A stretch of DNA of 64,000 nt from Dorea longicatena (GTDB lineage Bacteria; Bacillota; Clostridia; Lachnospirales; Lachnospiraceae): positions 325,001 through 389,000 of the forward strand of contig NZ_CP102280.1 of assembly GCF_025150085.1 (NCBI RefSeq), in the 5' to 3' direction. Under the pieces are notes generated by a model. The model did no database searches. It was not told the origin of the DNA and saw only the letters and a program-made list of their open reading frames with translations. Shown here piece by piece: positions 1 through 8,918 of this stretch (position 1 is the stretch's first letter; each line of letters opens with the position of its first letter). The position numbers were made by a program, and so were the translations under genes.

Positions 1-74
1 TGTACAAATGTGGTTGGTATGGATGAGAATATTTATTAGTAAATGTTTGGAAAAATAAAAAAGAAGGAAAAGCG

Positions 75-2306
75 ATGAATTATTTTGATCATGAAGAAAA
101 TGTTAAATTTGTTGATGGAATCTTGGAATATTCACAAGAATGGCAATGGCTGTTTGATTATATTGATAAAAGATATGTTTTTGAAGAACCAAAATCGTGG
201 CATGAATTTGTAGATAATTCATATTCAATAAGAGAATTAATTGTTAGATTTGAAAAAATAAGAAATGTGTGTGCTAAAGAATGGATAATTAATAATTCAA
301 TAATAAAAGAAGGATGGGAACTGGCAAAATTTTATAATGGAAGAATTGATATAGTGACTTGTCAAAAATCAATAAATTCATTAACAGGCAAGCTTATGTT
401 GCTAGTATTGTGGATTACTAAATTACTTAATATTGATAATGGGACAGACTATGATTTTAATATAGGGATGCTACAAGAAAAAAATTATTTTCAATTAGTA
501 AATATCGATGAAATAATTAAAAATCTGGATGAAATTAATGAATTTATAGATAATATTTCAATAACAGGAATAGATGAGATAAAGAAATGTTTAAATGATA
601 ATGTGCATTATATAAAATATGATATAGGAGCAGAAGCTGAAGAGAAAATTAGAAAAAGGGCGAATACTTATAATGCATTTAGATTTGACAGTATAAGAAC
701 TAATTTGGGGGCAACATGGCAAGAAGATACAATATTTATGCTTTTAAGTAGGGATTTGCGAGAAGCTGATTCGGATGGAAAAGTATTAGGCACAGATAAG
801 AAAAATATTATAAGAATAAAAGATGATATAGACAATAAGGATGTTAAATTTATTGTAGAAACAATTTTATTTTATTCTTTTGGAGATATTCCTTCGGATG
901 AATGCATTTTAGCCCATTGTGAGATGATACGTCGAGAAATCATCAATAAAACGGATTTGTTTAATTTAAGTATAAGTTCTTCATGTAAATTTATAGAAAA
1001 ACTTTTTGAAAAAAAATTAACTGGAGACTGGAGAAAAGATACGAGATTTGTGGAAATGTTAAAAGCTTTTCAAGTATATATGACTCCAAATGACATCAGA
1101 AGAATTCAGCAAATGCATATACCATTGTCAAAAGTACAAATTGGAGTATATAAAAAATTTTGCGAATCCAAATATAAGGATATAGAAGAAATTAAAGAAT
1201 TACGTGGAATTAGGGATTATTTTGAAGATAAAGATGTGATAACTGGAATAGATAAAACATATTTTGAAATGTTGAGTGTAAAGTTTGATGAACTCGTAGA
1301 AAACAGTGAAAGAGATATAATCTTGGCGGTATCCTTTTATTATTACATGATTTTTTTGATAAGAGTAAAAAAAGAAAATATGTATATAGATAACCAACGT
1401 ATACAATCTGAGATGTTAAGAATAAAAAAATTATGGAGTACAAATTATTATGAGGATGTAGTTAAGAGTATGCAAGTCATTTCAAGTCAACAAAGAATTT
1501 CTGCTCAAAAATGCAATGAATTTAGCAAACGGATTATGATTAATCCTATTTTATTTTCAAATTTGACAATGTCATACGATCAAAATAAAATTTTAAAAGA
1601 AATGATGAAAGCTGCAGAGAATCCGCTTATAATGCTCGTTTCCAATATAGAAATATCAGAGGTTTTTCCGCGAGAAGGGGCAAAAGTAAATTATAAAAGA
1701 CATGATATCGATGCCAAATTTTTAGAAATTATTTCAGAAATAGTAGAAAACAAAGGATATAAATTGTTGAATAAGATGTTGCCAGAGAAATTTGTCGCAT
1801 ATATTTACCAAAACTGTAAAATTGAGCTTCAATTAAATATTACATTGTTTAATGAAGAGGAAAAAATGTATAATTTAATTAAGGCAAAAGCGCCTATTGA
1901 ATTGTTGGAATATGATAAGAAAATATCACTAGCGATGATAACTCAATTATTCCCTGTTTTGGAAATGCAAATTAGAAAGCTTGTATCTTATTTAGGAATA
2001 TTTCCTTATAAAATAGATGAAGAGGAGTTTATGCAATGCAACGATCCGAGTTCTTTACTTAGAGAATTATTGTTACAAATATATAATGAACAAAAAAGTT
2101 TTGAAAATGTTTCGGATATAATGTTTGTTTATAATTCAATGTATAATAGTAATTTTTTGAATATAAGAAATGAATGTATTCATGGACGAGATTATTTAGC
2201 AGGAGGGAAACTTCGATATGCGTTTAGAGTTACGTTATTGTGCATATATATGGTGATGTTTCGAATTGATACTATTGAAGAAAAGGTTAGTGATTTAATT
2301 GATTAA
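75..2306 (+). CDS. DUF4209/HEPN-like protein with RNxxxHG motif
   Basis: A 743-residue protein, very rich in Lys, Ile, Asn and Glu, with no signal peptide. Near the C-terminus (about residues 698-704) it reads R-N-E-C-I-H-G. This fits the RNxxxHG signature used to define DUF4209 and also the R-x4-6-H motif of HEPN RNases. The region before it is predicted mostly helical, and a short hydrophobic helix follows. The start has a purine-rich ribosome site (AAGAAGGAAA) just upstream. Codon use is far more AT-biased than in genes right of 4.6 kb, which points to horizontal transfer. HEPN proteins are often RNases in toxin or phage-defence systems; that role here is inference. The next gene is about 200 bp away on the same strand. 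The family call is fairly secure, the function is not. Confidence 0.7.
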   Translation: MNYFDHEENVKFVDGILEYSQEWQWLFDYIDKRYVFEEPKSWHEFVDNSYSIRELIVRFEKIRNVCAKEWIINNSIIKEGWELAKFYNGRIDIVTCQKSINSLTGKLMLLVLWITKLLNIDNGTDYDFNIGMLQEKNYFQLVNIDEIIKNLDEINEFIDNISITGIDEIKKCLNDNVHYIKYDIGAEAEEKIRKRANTYNAFRFDSIRTNLGATWQEDTIFMLLSRDLREADSDGKVLGTDKKNIIRIKDDIDNKDVKFIVETILFYSFGDIPSDECILAHCEMIRREIINKTDLFNLSISSSCKFIEKLFEKKLTGDWRKDTRFVEMLKAFQVYMTPNDIRRIQQMHIPLSKVQIGVYKKFCESKYKDIEEIKELRGIRDYFEDKDVITGIDKTYFEMLSVKFDELVENSERDIILAVSFYYYMIFLIRVKKENMYIDNQRIQSEMLRIKKLWSTNYYEDVVKSMQVISSQQRISAQKCNEFSKRIMINPILFSNLTMSYDQNKILKEMMKAAENPLIMLVSNIEISEVFPREGAKVNYKRHDIDAKFLEIISEIVENKGYKLLNKMLPEKFVAYIYQNCKIELQLNITLFNEEEKMYNLIKAKAPIELLEYDKKISLAMITQLFPVLEMQIRKLVSYLGIFPYKIDEEEFMQCNDPSSLLRELLLQIYNEQKSFENVSDIMFVYNSMYNSNFLNIRNECIHGRDYLAGGKLRYAFRVTLLCIYMVMFRIDTIEEKVSDLID

Positions 2307-2509
2307 CAAAATCTTATATATTTTGTCTGTTGAAAATTTCTGAAGATAATATTTAGAAATAATTTTAAATAGGTAAATTTCGTTAATGATGAAAAGAATA
2401 TATTATGAAATCAAAGAAATTATATTTGAAATAAAGAAACATGAAAAAGTTGGCAAAAACAGGTTTTGCAAAATTTAGAAGTGACTGAAATAAAGGGAGA
2501 ACAATTTAT

Positions 2510-3337
2510 ATGAGAGAAATGATTGATTTTGATAATCCAAGTTCATTTCCGAAAGAATTGCAAATGTGGGATGCAAGATTTGAAGATTATATACGAAATA
2601 GGATATCACTAGAAGGCGTAACTGAATGGTGGCAGATAGAGCATCAATTACAGGATTTGTGTCTTAAAGAAAGTAATAGTGTAGTAGACTTTTTAAATAA
2701 TAATTTAGAAACAGAGGTTGCAGTATGGCATTGTACACGAGTTTTAAATGAAGAAGATTTTTGGAGAAATGGAATAATTGTGAGTGGTGGACGTGGCTGT
2801 TTAGGAGAAAAACGTATTAGATTACTCTTGTCACAAATTGGAGTTGCACAAGATATGATAGAAAAAATTTTTAAACATATTTATGTGTATTGGGATAGAA
2901 ATATAGAATCCCGAACGGAATCTGTACACTTTCAAGGAGATAAAAAAACTATTTATAACGATGTTAATGCAAGTATTTTTGCAACTAATTTGGGTGGAGA
3001 AATTGTGCGATGGTCTATTGAGAATATAGACAAGAATTTACATAAAAAAGAACCGTATAAACGGCTTTGGATTTTAGGAAAACCTTGTATAATAAAATTC
3101 AAATGTAAATTATCACAAATGCGAGAACGTTCTAGGACAGATGTAATTGTCGAAATTTTAAAATATTTTATTGTGACGAAGATGTATAAATATCCATATG
3201 AATTTGACTTTACAGGAATGACAATTGGAAGTGTTCCATCTGAAAATATTCTTAGCATAGAAGAAATTGAAAATTTTATTGAAATTCATGAGAAATATGA
3301 AGTAGGTTTCTATGACGAATTGAAAAATAATAAGTAA
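2510..3337 (+). CDS. Hypothetical protein of AT-rich island, possible ART-fold
   Basis: A 275-residue soluble protein that I do not recognise. Around residues 74-89 it has an H-x-T-R segment followed by an F-x3-N-G-I pattern. Near the C-terminus there is a V-P-x-E-N-I segment. Some ADP-ribosyltransferase-fold toxins place a His/Arg-containing first strand and a later Glu in this way, but the match is only a visual hint. Base composition matches the flanking HEPN-like and PIN-like genes, so it probably arrived with them. The start ATG follows a GGGAGAAC ribosome site. No membrane segments or signal peptide are visible. It could equally be an immunity or scaffold protein. Confidence 0.6.
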   Translation: MREMIDFDNPSSFPKELQMWDARFEDYIRNRISLEGVTEWWQIEHQLQDLCLKESNSVVDFLNNNLETEVAVWHCTRVLNEEDFWRNGIIVSGGRGCLGEKRIRLLLSQIGVAQDMIEKIFKHIYVYWDRNIESRTESVHFQGDKKTIYNDVNASIFATNLGGEIVRWSIENIDKNLHKKEPYKRLWILGKPCIIKFKCKLSQMRERSRTDVIVEILKYFIVTKMYKYPYEFDFTGMTIGSVPSENILSIEEIENFIEIHEKYEVGFYDELKNNK

Positions 3338-3438
3338 AGGGTATGTAAGGTGTTAAACACACTACAAAAAGGAAGAGTTGGTTGACAACCCTAAGATATA
3401 AAGTCGAAATAAGTAGTTTAAAAGAAGAGGGGAAAGGT

Positions 3439-4515
3439 ATGATATTTTTAGATGCAAACGCTTTTTATTCATATATGGGGAGAAAGAATGTAGGATTGGG
3501 TGAATCTGCACATGTAAAAGAAAAAGAATTGAGAGGGTATTTAGATTCTATATTTGATAAGAGTCTTCCAACATCTGTTTTTATAGAAATAATGGTTCAT
3601 TTTAGAGATGATAAAAAAAGATTAAAACAAATTTTGGATTTTAGAGGAGAAAAAAAATTATCATTATTCAATAATATTCCCGATTATTGTGTAAGTGATG
3701 TGGAGATGAATTGCATATATCATATGAGTGATAATGATTTAAAGAAATATGCGTATCAATTGTTGAATACAAAGATTGATATTGAAAGCAGATTTAGTTA
3801 TTTATTCTATGAAATAACTAAGAATTTATATTTGGAATACAGATTATCTGAAATGAATAAGTTTACTGAAAATCAGGAAAAAGGCATTTGGGAATTCCTT
3901 GGAAGAAAAGAATTTCAAGAAAATCAGGAAGTAGTAACAAATGAATTTAAAAATGCATTGAAAGTTGGTTATGAACAAGGTAAAGATCAAAATATATTAA
4001 AAGAAAAATATATTGATGTGCTTAACGATGCATGCAAAGTTATAGATTTAACACTTGCAGGATGTGCTGCGTGTATAGAAAATCAAATTGATATTATAGA
4101 GGCTATTCAAAAAGCAAATGCTGAAAGTGATTCAAAAGGTTTTGATGGGTTGAATGGAACTATGCCAGGAATAGTTTCAGTGCTTCAAACCAATATTAAA
4201 TTTTTAGAGTATGCAAAACAGAGAATATCAGATATGTTTTTAAAACATGGATATAATAGATATCAAACGGATTATCTTAAAGAGGTCATGTTTAATGCAT
4301 GGTTTGATAGGGCACAAAAATTAAAGAAGAATGATATTTTTGATATGTTGTGTGCTGGTTGTTTGGGATATATAAGACCATTAAAACAAGGCGAAGTTAT
4401 TTTGGCGAATACAAATTCCTATATTATTTCGTTTGATTCAACTATGGAAAAATATATTCATATTGTAAGACCTGATAATATAAAACTTATTCAAAAGTTC
4501 AAAAATAAAATATAA
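3439..4515 (+). CDS. PIN-like domain nuclease
   Basis: A 358-residue protein from the ATG at 3439, preferred over an upstream TTG at 3382 because a strong GAGGGGAAAGG ribosome site sits just before it. The N-terminus (M-I-F-L-D-A-N-A-F-Y) has the hydrophobic strand plus Asp5 that opens PIN domains. Further acidic residues fall where a PIN fold needs them: Glu50 in V-F-I-E, Asp299/Asp302 in N-D-I-F-D-M, and Asp333 in I-S-F-D-S-T. Between the second and third groups lies a roughly 200-residue helical insertion, much longer than in VapC toxins (about 130 residues in all). PIN domains are Mg2+-dependent RNases. Its place after a HEPN-like gene suggests an RNA-targeting or abortive-infection role, which is inference. 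Confidence 0.65.
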   Translation: MIFLDANAFYSYMGRKNVGLGESAHVKEKELRGYLDSIFDKSLPTSVFIEIMVHFRDDKKRLKQILDFRGEKKLSLFNNIPDYCVSDVEMNCIYHMSDNDLKKYAYQLLNTKIDIESRFSYLFYEITKNLYLEYRLSEMNKFTENQEKGIWEFLGRKEFQENQEVVTNEFKNALKVGYEQGKDQNILKEKYIDVLNDACKVIDLTLAGCAACIENQIDIIEAIQKANAESDSKGFDGLNGTMPGIVSVLQTNIKFLEYAKQRISDMFLKHGYNRYQTDYLKEVMFNAWFDRAQKLKKNDIFDMLCAGCLGYIRPLKQGEVILANTNSYIISFDSTMEKYIHIVRPDNIKLIQKFKNKI

Positions 4516-4570
4516 ACAATGTAAAGTGTGATATCAACTATGCCGGGAACTAATTTTAGAAGTATTTTAT

Positions 4571-6493
4571 TTACATGCTGACGAAAGCGCCGCCAACAGC
4601 TACAAAAAAGTCCTGGACTATTTCGAACCAAAGCTATGGCTTGGTATGACCGCAACGCCAGATAAACGAGACGACAATCTGGAAGGCAGGAACATTTACG
4701 AAATCTTCAATCATCAGATCGCATACGAGATTCGTCTGCAGGATGCGATGGAGGAGGATCTGTTGTGTCCGTTCCATTATTTTGGAATCACGGATCTGGA
4801 TATTATTGCAGATGCGGGGAAATCATCCGAAGAAAAGGTGGAGAACTTCCGCTATCTGACATCCGAAGAGCGTGTGGAAAATGTCATGAAACAGGCGGAA
4901 TATTTCGGATACAGTGGCGACCGCGTGAAGGGGTTGATTTTCTGTAGCCGGATTGATGAGGCGAAGGAATTATCGAAGAAATTCAACGCCAAGGGCTGGC
5001 GGACGCTGGTGCTGAGCGGTAGTGATTCGGAAGAAGCGAGAGCAGCAGCGATCGAACGGCTGGCAGGAGAAGAATCCGAAGATGCCTTGGACTACATCAT
5101 TTCCGTAGACATATTTTCCGAGGGTGTGGACGTGCCGGAGATCAATCAGGTCATCATGCTTCGTCCGACAGAGTCACCGATCGTGTTCATCCAACAGCTT
5201 GGTCGTGGACTTCGTAAAGCTGAGAATAAAGAATATGTCGTTGTACTGGATTTCATCGGAAATTATCGGAATAACTTTATGATTCCGATTGCGCTGTCCG
5301 GCGACCGCAGTTATAACAAGGATAATATCCGCCGTTATGTCACGGAAGGCGGCAGAGTGATTCCGGGTGCGAGCACGATTCACTTCGATGAGATTTCCAG
5401 AAAGCGGATCTTCCAGGCGATTGATAATGCGAACTTCAGCGATATCAAATTAATCCGGGAGAATTATACGAATCTGAAGAATAAGCTGGGGCATATCCCA
5501 GCGCTTGCGGATTTTGATAAGTATGGGGAAATGGATGTGCTGCGGATCTTCGACAATAACAGCCTGGGTTCATATTACAAATTCCTTGTGAAATACGAAA
5601 AGGAATATACCATCCGGCTGTCAGAAGACGAAGAAAAAGCAATCGAATTCATTTCCAAAAAGCTGGCGAGTGGCAAGCGGATTCATGAGCTGGAATTATT
5701 GAAACGTACGTTGCAGTATCGCCATGGAATCATTGGGCGTCTGCGGAAGTATTTATCCGAGAAGTATCATTGTGAGATGAACGAGCACTGCATGGAAAAT
5801 GTGATCAATATGATGACCAATGAATTTCCGACGAGCGCAGCAAAGAAGACTTACGCACAGTGTGTATTTCTGAAGAAGGAACAGGATGATTATGGCATTT
5901 CCGATGTGTATGGGAAAATGTTAGAGAATCCGGAATTCTGTGCGATTCTGGAGGAACTGGTGGACTTCGGAATCTCGAGATATAAGGTCAATTACAGTTA
6001 CCATTATCAGAATACGAATCTGGTATTGTATCAGAAATATACATATGAGGATGCCTGCCGTCTGCTGAACTGGGAGAGAAATGAAGTGCCGCTGAACATC
6101 GGCGGTTACAAATATGATAAGAAGACTAAGACATTTCCGATATTCATTAACTACGATAAGCAGGACAATATCAGCGATACCACGAAATACGAAGATCATT
6201 TCGTAGCAGAGAACCGGCTGATCGCGATTTCCAAAAGTGGAAGAAGCATGGATTCGGAAGATGTGCAGAATTTCCTGAACGCAACAGAACGTGGCATAGA
6301 TGTGCAACTGTTTGTGAGAAAGAATAAGGATGATAAGATATCCAAGGAATTCTATTATCTGGGGCGTGTGATCGCGACCGGGAATGCGAAGCAGTTCGTG
6401 ATGCCGAATACGGATAAGACGGCGGTGGAGATCGAATGGGAGCTGGAGACTCCGGTGAGAGAAGATATTTATCAGTATATTGTGAATGAATAG
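4571..6493 (+). pseudogene. DUF3427-type DEAD/DEAH helicase, 5' half missing
   Basis: The readable part holds helicase motif III (G-M-T-A-T-P), then a complete C-terminal RecA-like lobe with S-E-G-V-D-V-P and Q-Q-L-G-R-G-L-R (motifs V and VI), then a long DUF3427-like tail. Full-length relatives also carry an N-terminal PLD-like nuclease domain, Walker A and the DEAH box. All are absent here. The helicase frame is recognisable back to about 4574 (H-A-D-E-S), and upstream the sequence switches to the AT-rich island and meets a stop at 4529. The ATG at 4646 lies inside motif III and has no ribosome site, so it is not a genuine start. Without Walker A the product cannot be an active ATPase. The break marks the right border of the island. 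Confidence 0.8.
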
Positions 6494-6535
6494 GGACTGT
6501 TACAGGAAGATTTTTGACAGGAGATAAATGGTAAG

Positions 6536-6949
6536 ATGAAGACGATTAGAGTTGTGGCAGCAGTGATAAAGGCAGTAAAGGAAGACGGAAGAACGATGAT
6601 ATTCGCAACACAGCGCGGATATGGCGAGTTCAAAGGCGGATGGGAATTCCCAGGCGGCAAGATCGAAGCCGGGGAGACACCGCAGGAAGCGTTGAAGCGT
6701 GAGATCATGGAAGAACTGGATACGGAAGTTGCGGTTGGTGAATGGATCGAGACGGTGGAGTATGATTATCCGGGATTTCATCTTTCGATGGATTGCTTTT
6801 GGTGTGAGATTGTGAAAGGGGATCTGGTGCTGAAGGAGCATGAGGCAGCCAGATGGCTGACCAGGGAGGAGCTTACGGATGTGGAGTGGCTGCCGGCGGA
6901 TGTGGCGGTTGCGAAGAAGATTGCAGGAGATATGACGCCTGCTGAGTGA
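6536..6949 (+). CDS. Nudix (MutT-like) NTP pyrophosphohydrolase
   Basis: A 137-residue protein with a textbook Nudix box, G-x5-E-x7-R-E-x2-E-E, in the segment from G-G-K-I-E-A-G-E to R-E-I-M-E-E-L. The short MutT-like architecture and the F-K-G-G-W-E-F-P-G-G approach to the box resemble 8-oxo-dGTP/(deoxy)nucleoside triphosphate pyrophosphohydrolases that clean the nucleotide pool. It starts 42 nt after the truncated helicase, with an AGGAGATAAATGGTAAG stretch ahead of the ATG, so the two were probably one transcript. Unlike the helicase it is intact. Substrate specificity cannot be read from sequence. Confidence 0.85.
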   Translation: MKTIRVVAAVIKAVKEDGRTMIFATQRGYGEFKGGWEFPGGKIEAGETPQEALKREIMEELDTEVAVGEWIETVEYDYPGFHLSMDCFWCEIVKGDLVLKEHEAARWLTREELTDVEWLPADVAVAKKIAGDMTPAE

Positions 6950-7050
6950 TCGCATTTTATAATTAACAGCCTATAGGTCTATATGATGAGAAGGGGAAGA
7001 AGAGATGGACTATAAAATATAGAGAGGAATAAGTGGACATTGAAAATGAA

Positions 7051-7091
7051 AAAGAACTCAAATTTGAAGTATAAATTTGAGTTCTTTTTTA
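7051..7091 (+). terminator. Rho-independent terminator
   Basis: An inverted repeat of about 15 bp (AAAGAACTCAAATTT and its complement) around a short loop, ending in seven T. It lies between the Nudix gene and the AlbA_2 gene. Confidence 0.8.
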
Positions 7092-7111
7092 GTTCATAAG
7101 AATAATATTTG

Positions 7112-7136
7112 AGTTTCTTGCATAAACTTAAATATA
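7112..7136 (+). repeat. 25-bp direct repeat, copy 1 (leader of AlbA_2 gene)
   Basis: This 25-bp leader segment recurs exactly at 14348-14372. There it is joined directly to the interior of the second AlbA_2 copy, so the second copy has lost the 340 bp corresponding to 7137-7476. Confidence 0.9.
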
Positions 7137-7171
7137 ATGCTAGAATCTAAAATATAAATGGAGGAACTAAA

Positions 7172-8626
7172 ATGACAACAGAAGAATTATATGACAAACT
7201 AAAATTAATTCAAAAAATGAAATGCGAAACGCAGAATTTGGAATTGAAATCAGCGGAGCAAGGATATCCGAAACGATTATATGATTCTTTGTCAAGTTTT
7301 TCTAATCAGGATGATGGTGGCATTATTGTTTTTGGAATTGATGAGAAACAAGATTATAAAGAAGTTGGTGTTTATGATGCTCAGGACATTCAAAAGAAAA
7401 TTAACGAGCAATGCTTGCAGATGAATCCGGTTGTACGGCCGCTTATTACAGTTGTGGAGAAGGAAAATAAAAAATTTGTTTCTGCTGAAATTCCCGGAAT
7501 AGATTTGGCAGACAGACCTTGCTATTATCAAGGACGTGGAAGGTTGAAGGGGTCCTATACCCGTATTGGGGATAGTGATGAACCGATGACAGAATACGAA
7601 ATATATAGTTATGAAGCATATAGAAGAAAATATCAAGACGATATCCGTGAGGTTCCGAGAGTAACATTAATGTCATTGGATCAGGAAGAACTGAATCGTT
7701 ATGTTGAACTGTTAAAGAGAGGAAAACAAAGATTAGCAACACTTGATAATGAAAGTATTTATGAACTTATGAGCATAAAGCGAGGAGAGAAAGTAACGCT
7801 TAGTGCGACTTTGCTTTTTAGTCCATATCCACAGGCATATTTTCCACAATTGTGTATTACGGCAATTGTAATTCCTGGGAGAACAATAGGAAGTCTTGGC
7901 GACATGGGGGAAAGATTCTCAGATAATCAGAGAATAGAAGGAACAATTCCGGAAATGTTGGATGAGGCATTATTATTTGTGAAACGCAATATGCGGACAA
8001 AGACAATTATAAGTCCGACAACCGGACGAAGAACTGACAGAACAGACTATCCAATAACAGCGGTTAGAGAAGCTATTATAAATGCATTAGTACATCGTGA
8101 TTATAGTATTCATACAGAAGGAATGCCGATTCAACTTATAATGTTTGAAGACAGGATTGAAATACATAATCCAGGTGGATTATATGGAAGAATCACTATC
8201 GACCAATTAGGAAAAATTCAACCGGATACAAGAAATCCGGTACTTGCATCGGCACTTGAAACATTGGGAATAATAGAAAACAGGTATTCGGGAATTCCAA
8301 CAATCCGGATGGAAATGGAGAAATATAACTTAAGACAGCCAGAATTCTTGGATGAAAGAGGAAGTTTTATTGTAAAACTATATAAAGAATCAAAGAATGA
8401 TTATGAAGATATGTCAAATGATGAAGAAACAAATAATTTAATAGTATTTTGTAAAACACCGCGTACAAGAAAGGAAATTTGTGATTATCTGGGGTTAAAT
8501 TCTGTTACTTATGCTATACAGACGTATGTAAATCCATTAGTAGAAGCTGGCGTAATTAAGTTGAGTATTCCAGATAAGCCAAAGAGTCCAAAACAGTTAT
8601 ATTATAGCGTAGAAAGAGAAAAATGA
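7172..8626 (+). CDS. AlbA_2 (Schlafen-like) / HATPase_c_4 putative regulator
   Basis: A 484-residue protein. Residues about 15-130 form an AlbA_2 (Schlafen AlbA-like) domain, with E-L-K-S near the start and G-G-I-I-V-F-G-I after it. A middle region is followed by a GHKL-type ATP-binding domain containing R-E-A-I-I-N-A-L-V-H-R-D-Y and I-E-I-H-N-P-G-G, often labelled 'ATP-dependent DNA helicase RecG-like'. The last 70 residues look like a winged helix (T-R-K-E-I-C-D-Y-L-G-L). Such proteins are usually annotated as putative transcriptional regulators, and some occur in defence islands. The ATG has a GGAGG site 8 nt upstream. From residue 103 to the stop it is duplicated almost perfectly at 14374-15523. 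Confidence 0.8.
   Translation: MTTEELYDKLKLIQKMKCETQNLELKSAEQGYPKRLYDSLSSFSNQDDGGIIVFGIDEKQDYKEVGVYDAQDIQKKINEQCLQMNPVVRPLITVVEKENKKFVSAEIPGIDLADRPCYYQGRGRLKGSYTRIGDSDEPMTEYEIYSYEAYRRKYQDDIREVPRVTLMSLDQEELNRYVELLKRGKQRLATLDNESIYELMSIKRGEKVTLSATLLFSPYPQAYFPQLCITAIVIPGRTIGSLGDMGERFSDNQRIEGTIPEMLDEALLFVKRNMRTKTIISPTTGRRTDRTDYPITAVREAIINALVHRDYSIHTEGMPIQLIMFEDRIEIHNPGGLYGRITIDQLGKIQPDTRNPVLASALETLGIIENRYSGIPTIRMEMEKYNLRQPEFLDERGSFIVKLYKESKNDYEDMSNDEETNNLIVFCKTPRTRKEICDYLGLNSVTYAIQTYVNPLVEAGVIKLSIPDKPKSPKQLYYSVEREK
7477..8626 (+). repeat. 1150-bp direct repeat, copy 1
   Basis: Bases 7477-8626 align without indels to 14374-15523 (constant offset 6897). I counted about seven substitutions by eye. 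The repeat covers most of the AlbA_2/HATPase gene and flanks the sucrose island. Confidence 0.92.
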
Positions 8627-8673
8627 GAGAAGACCAATTCCTGCGGCAGCGTCTGCAGAAAGAAATCCCGATT
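8627..8673 (+). pseudogene. 47-bp stray fragment of the SprT-like gene
   Basis: Directly after the stop of AlbA_2 copy 1, 47 bp match positions 15918-15964, the start of the SprT-like gene, with four scattered mismatches. The match stops at CCCGATT on both sides. It is too diverged to be a recent copy, so it looks like an allele from a related strain. It shows that AlbA_2 once ran straight into this gene here. Confidence 0.8.
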
Positions 8674-8783
8674 GAGATTTCACCTGTTTTAAGAGATTTA
8701 ATAACTGTTATATTTTGTTATTAAATTCTCCGCAAACCCTTGAAAATCTTTGTGTGAATCCTCTATTTCGGACAGGAGATAAT

Positions 8784-8813
8784 TTGACAGGAAATTTCAA
8801 AGAAGAGTATAAT
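8784..8813 (+). promoter_or_regulatory. Sigma-A promoter for scrR
   Basis: TTGACA at 8784-8789 and TATAAT at 8808-8813, 18 bp apart, both matching consensus. It lies about 100 bp upstream of the LacI-family gene. Confidence 0.75.
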
Positions 8814-8853
8814 ACATATTAAGACATTTTGAATCGGCATGTGTCCGGAAGAA

Positions 8854-8879
8854 GCTGTCACTGGCAGGTTCTCTGTATT
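8854..8879 (+). repeat. IS21-end-like repeat, left of sucrose island
   Basis: These 26 bp match 13604-13629 at 22 positions in the same orientation. The right copy stands next to an istB remnant, so this may be a worn transposon end. It lies in the scrR leader. Confidence 0.45.
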
Positions 8880-8918
8880 ATAAGCAGGTTCGAAATAGAC
8901 GCTATGGGGGAAAATAAT

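Noticed and set aside
1..39. Possible tail of an upstream gene (open frame to a TAG)
   Set aside because: Thirteen codons at the window edge are too few to support a gene.
3340..3438. TTGACA at 3381 as a promoter of the PIN-like gene
   Set aside because: No -10 box lies at 16-18 bp.
4646..6493. Treating the helicase remnant as a complete 615-aa protein
   Set aside because: The ATG lies within motif III, has no ribosome site, and all ATP-binding motifs are missing.
7172..8626. RecG helicase
   Set aside because: Although such proteins are often named RecG-like, there is no Walker A, DEAH box or helicase lobe; the domains are AlbA_2 and GHKL ATPase.
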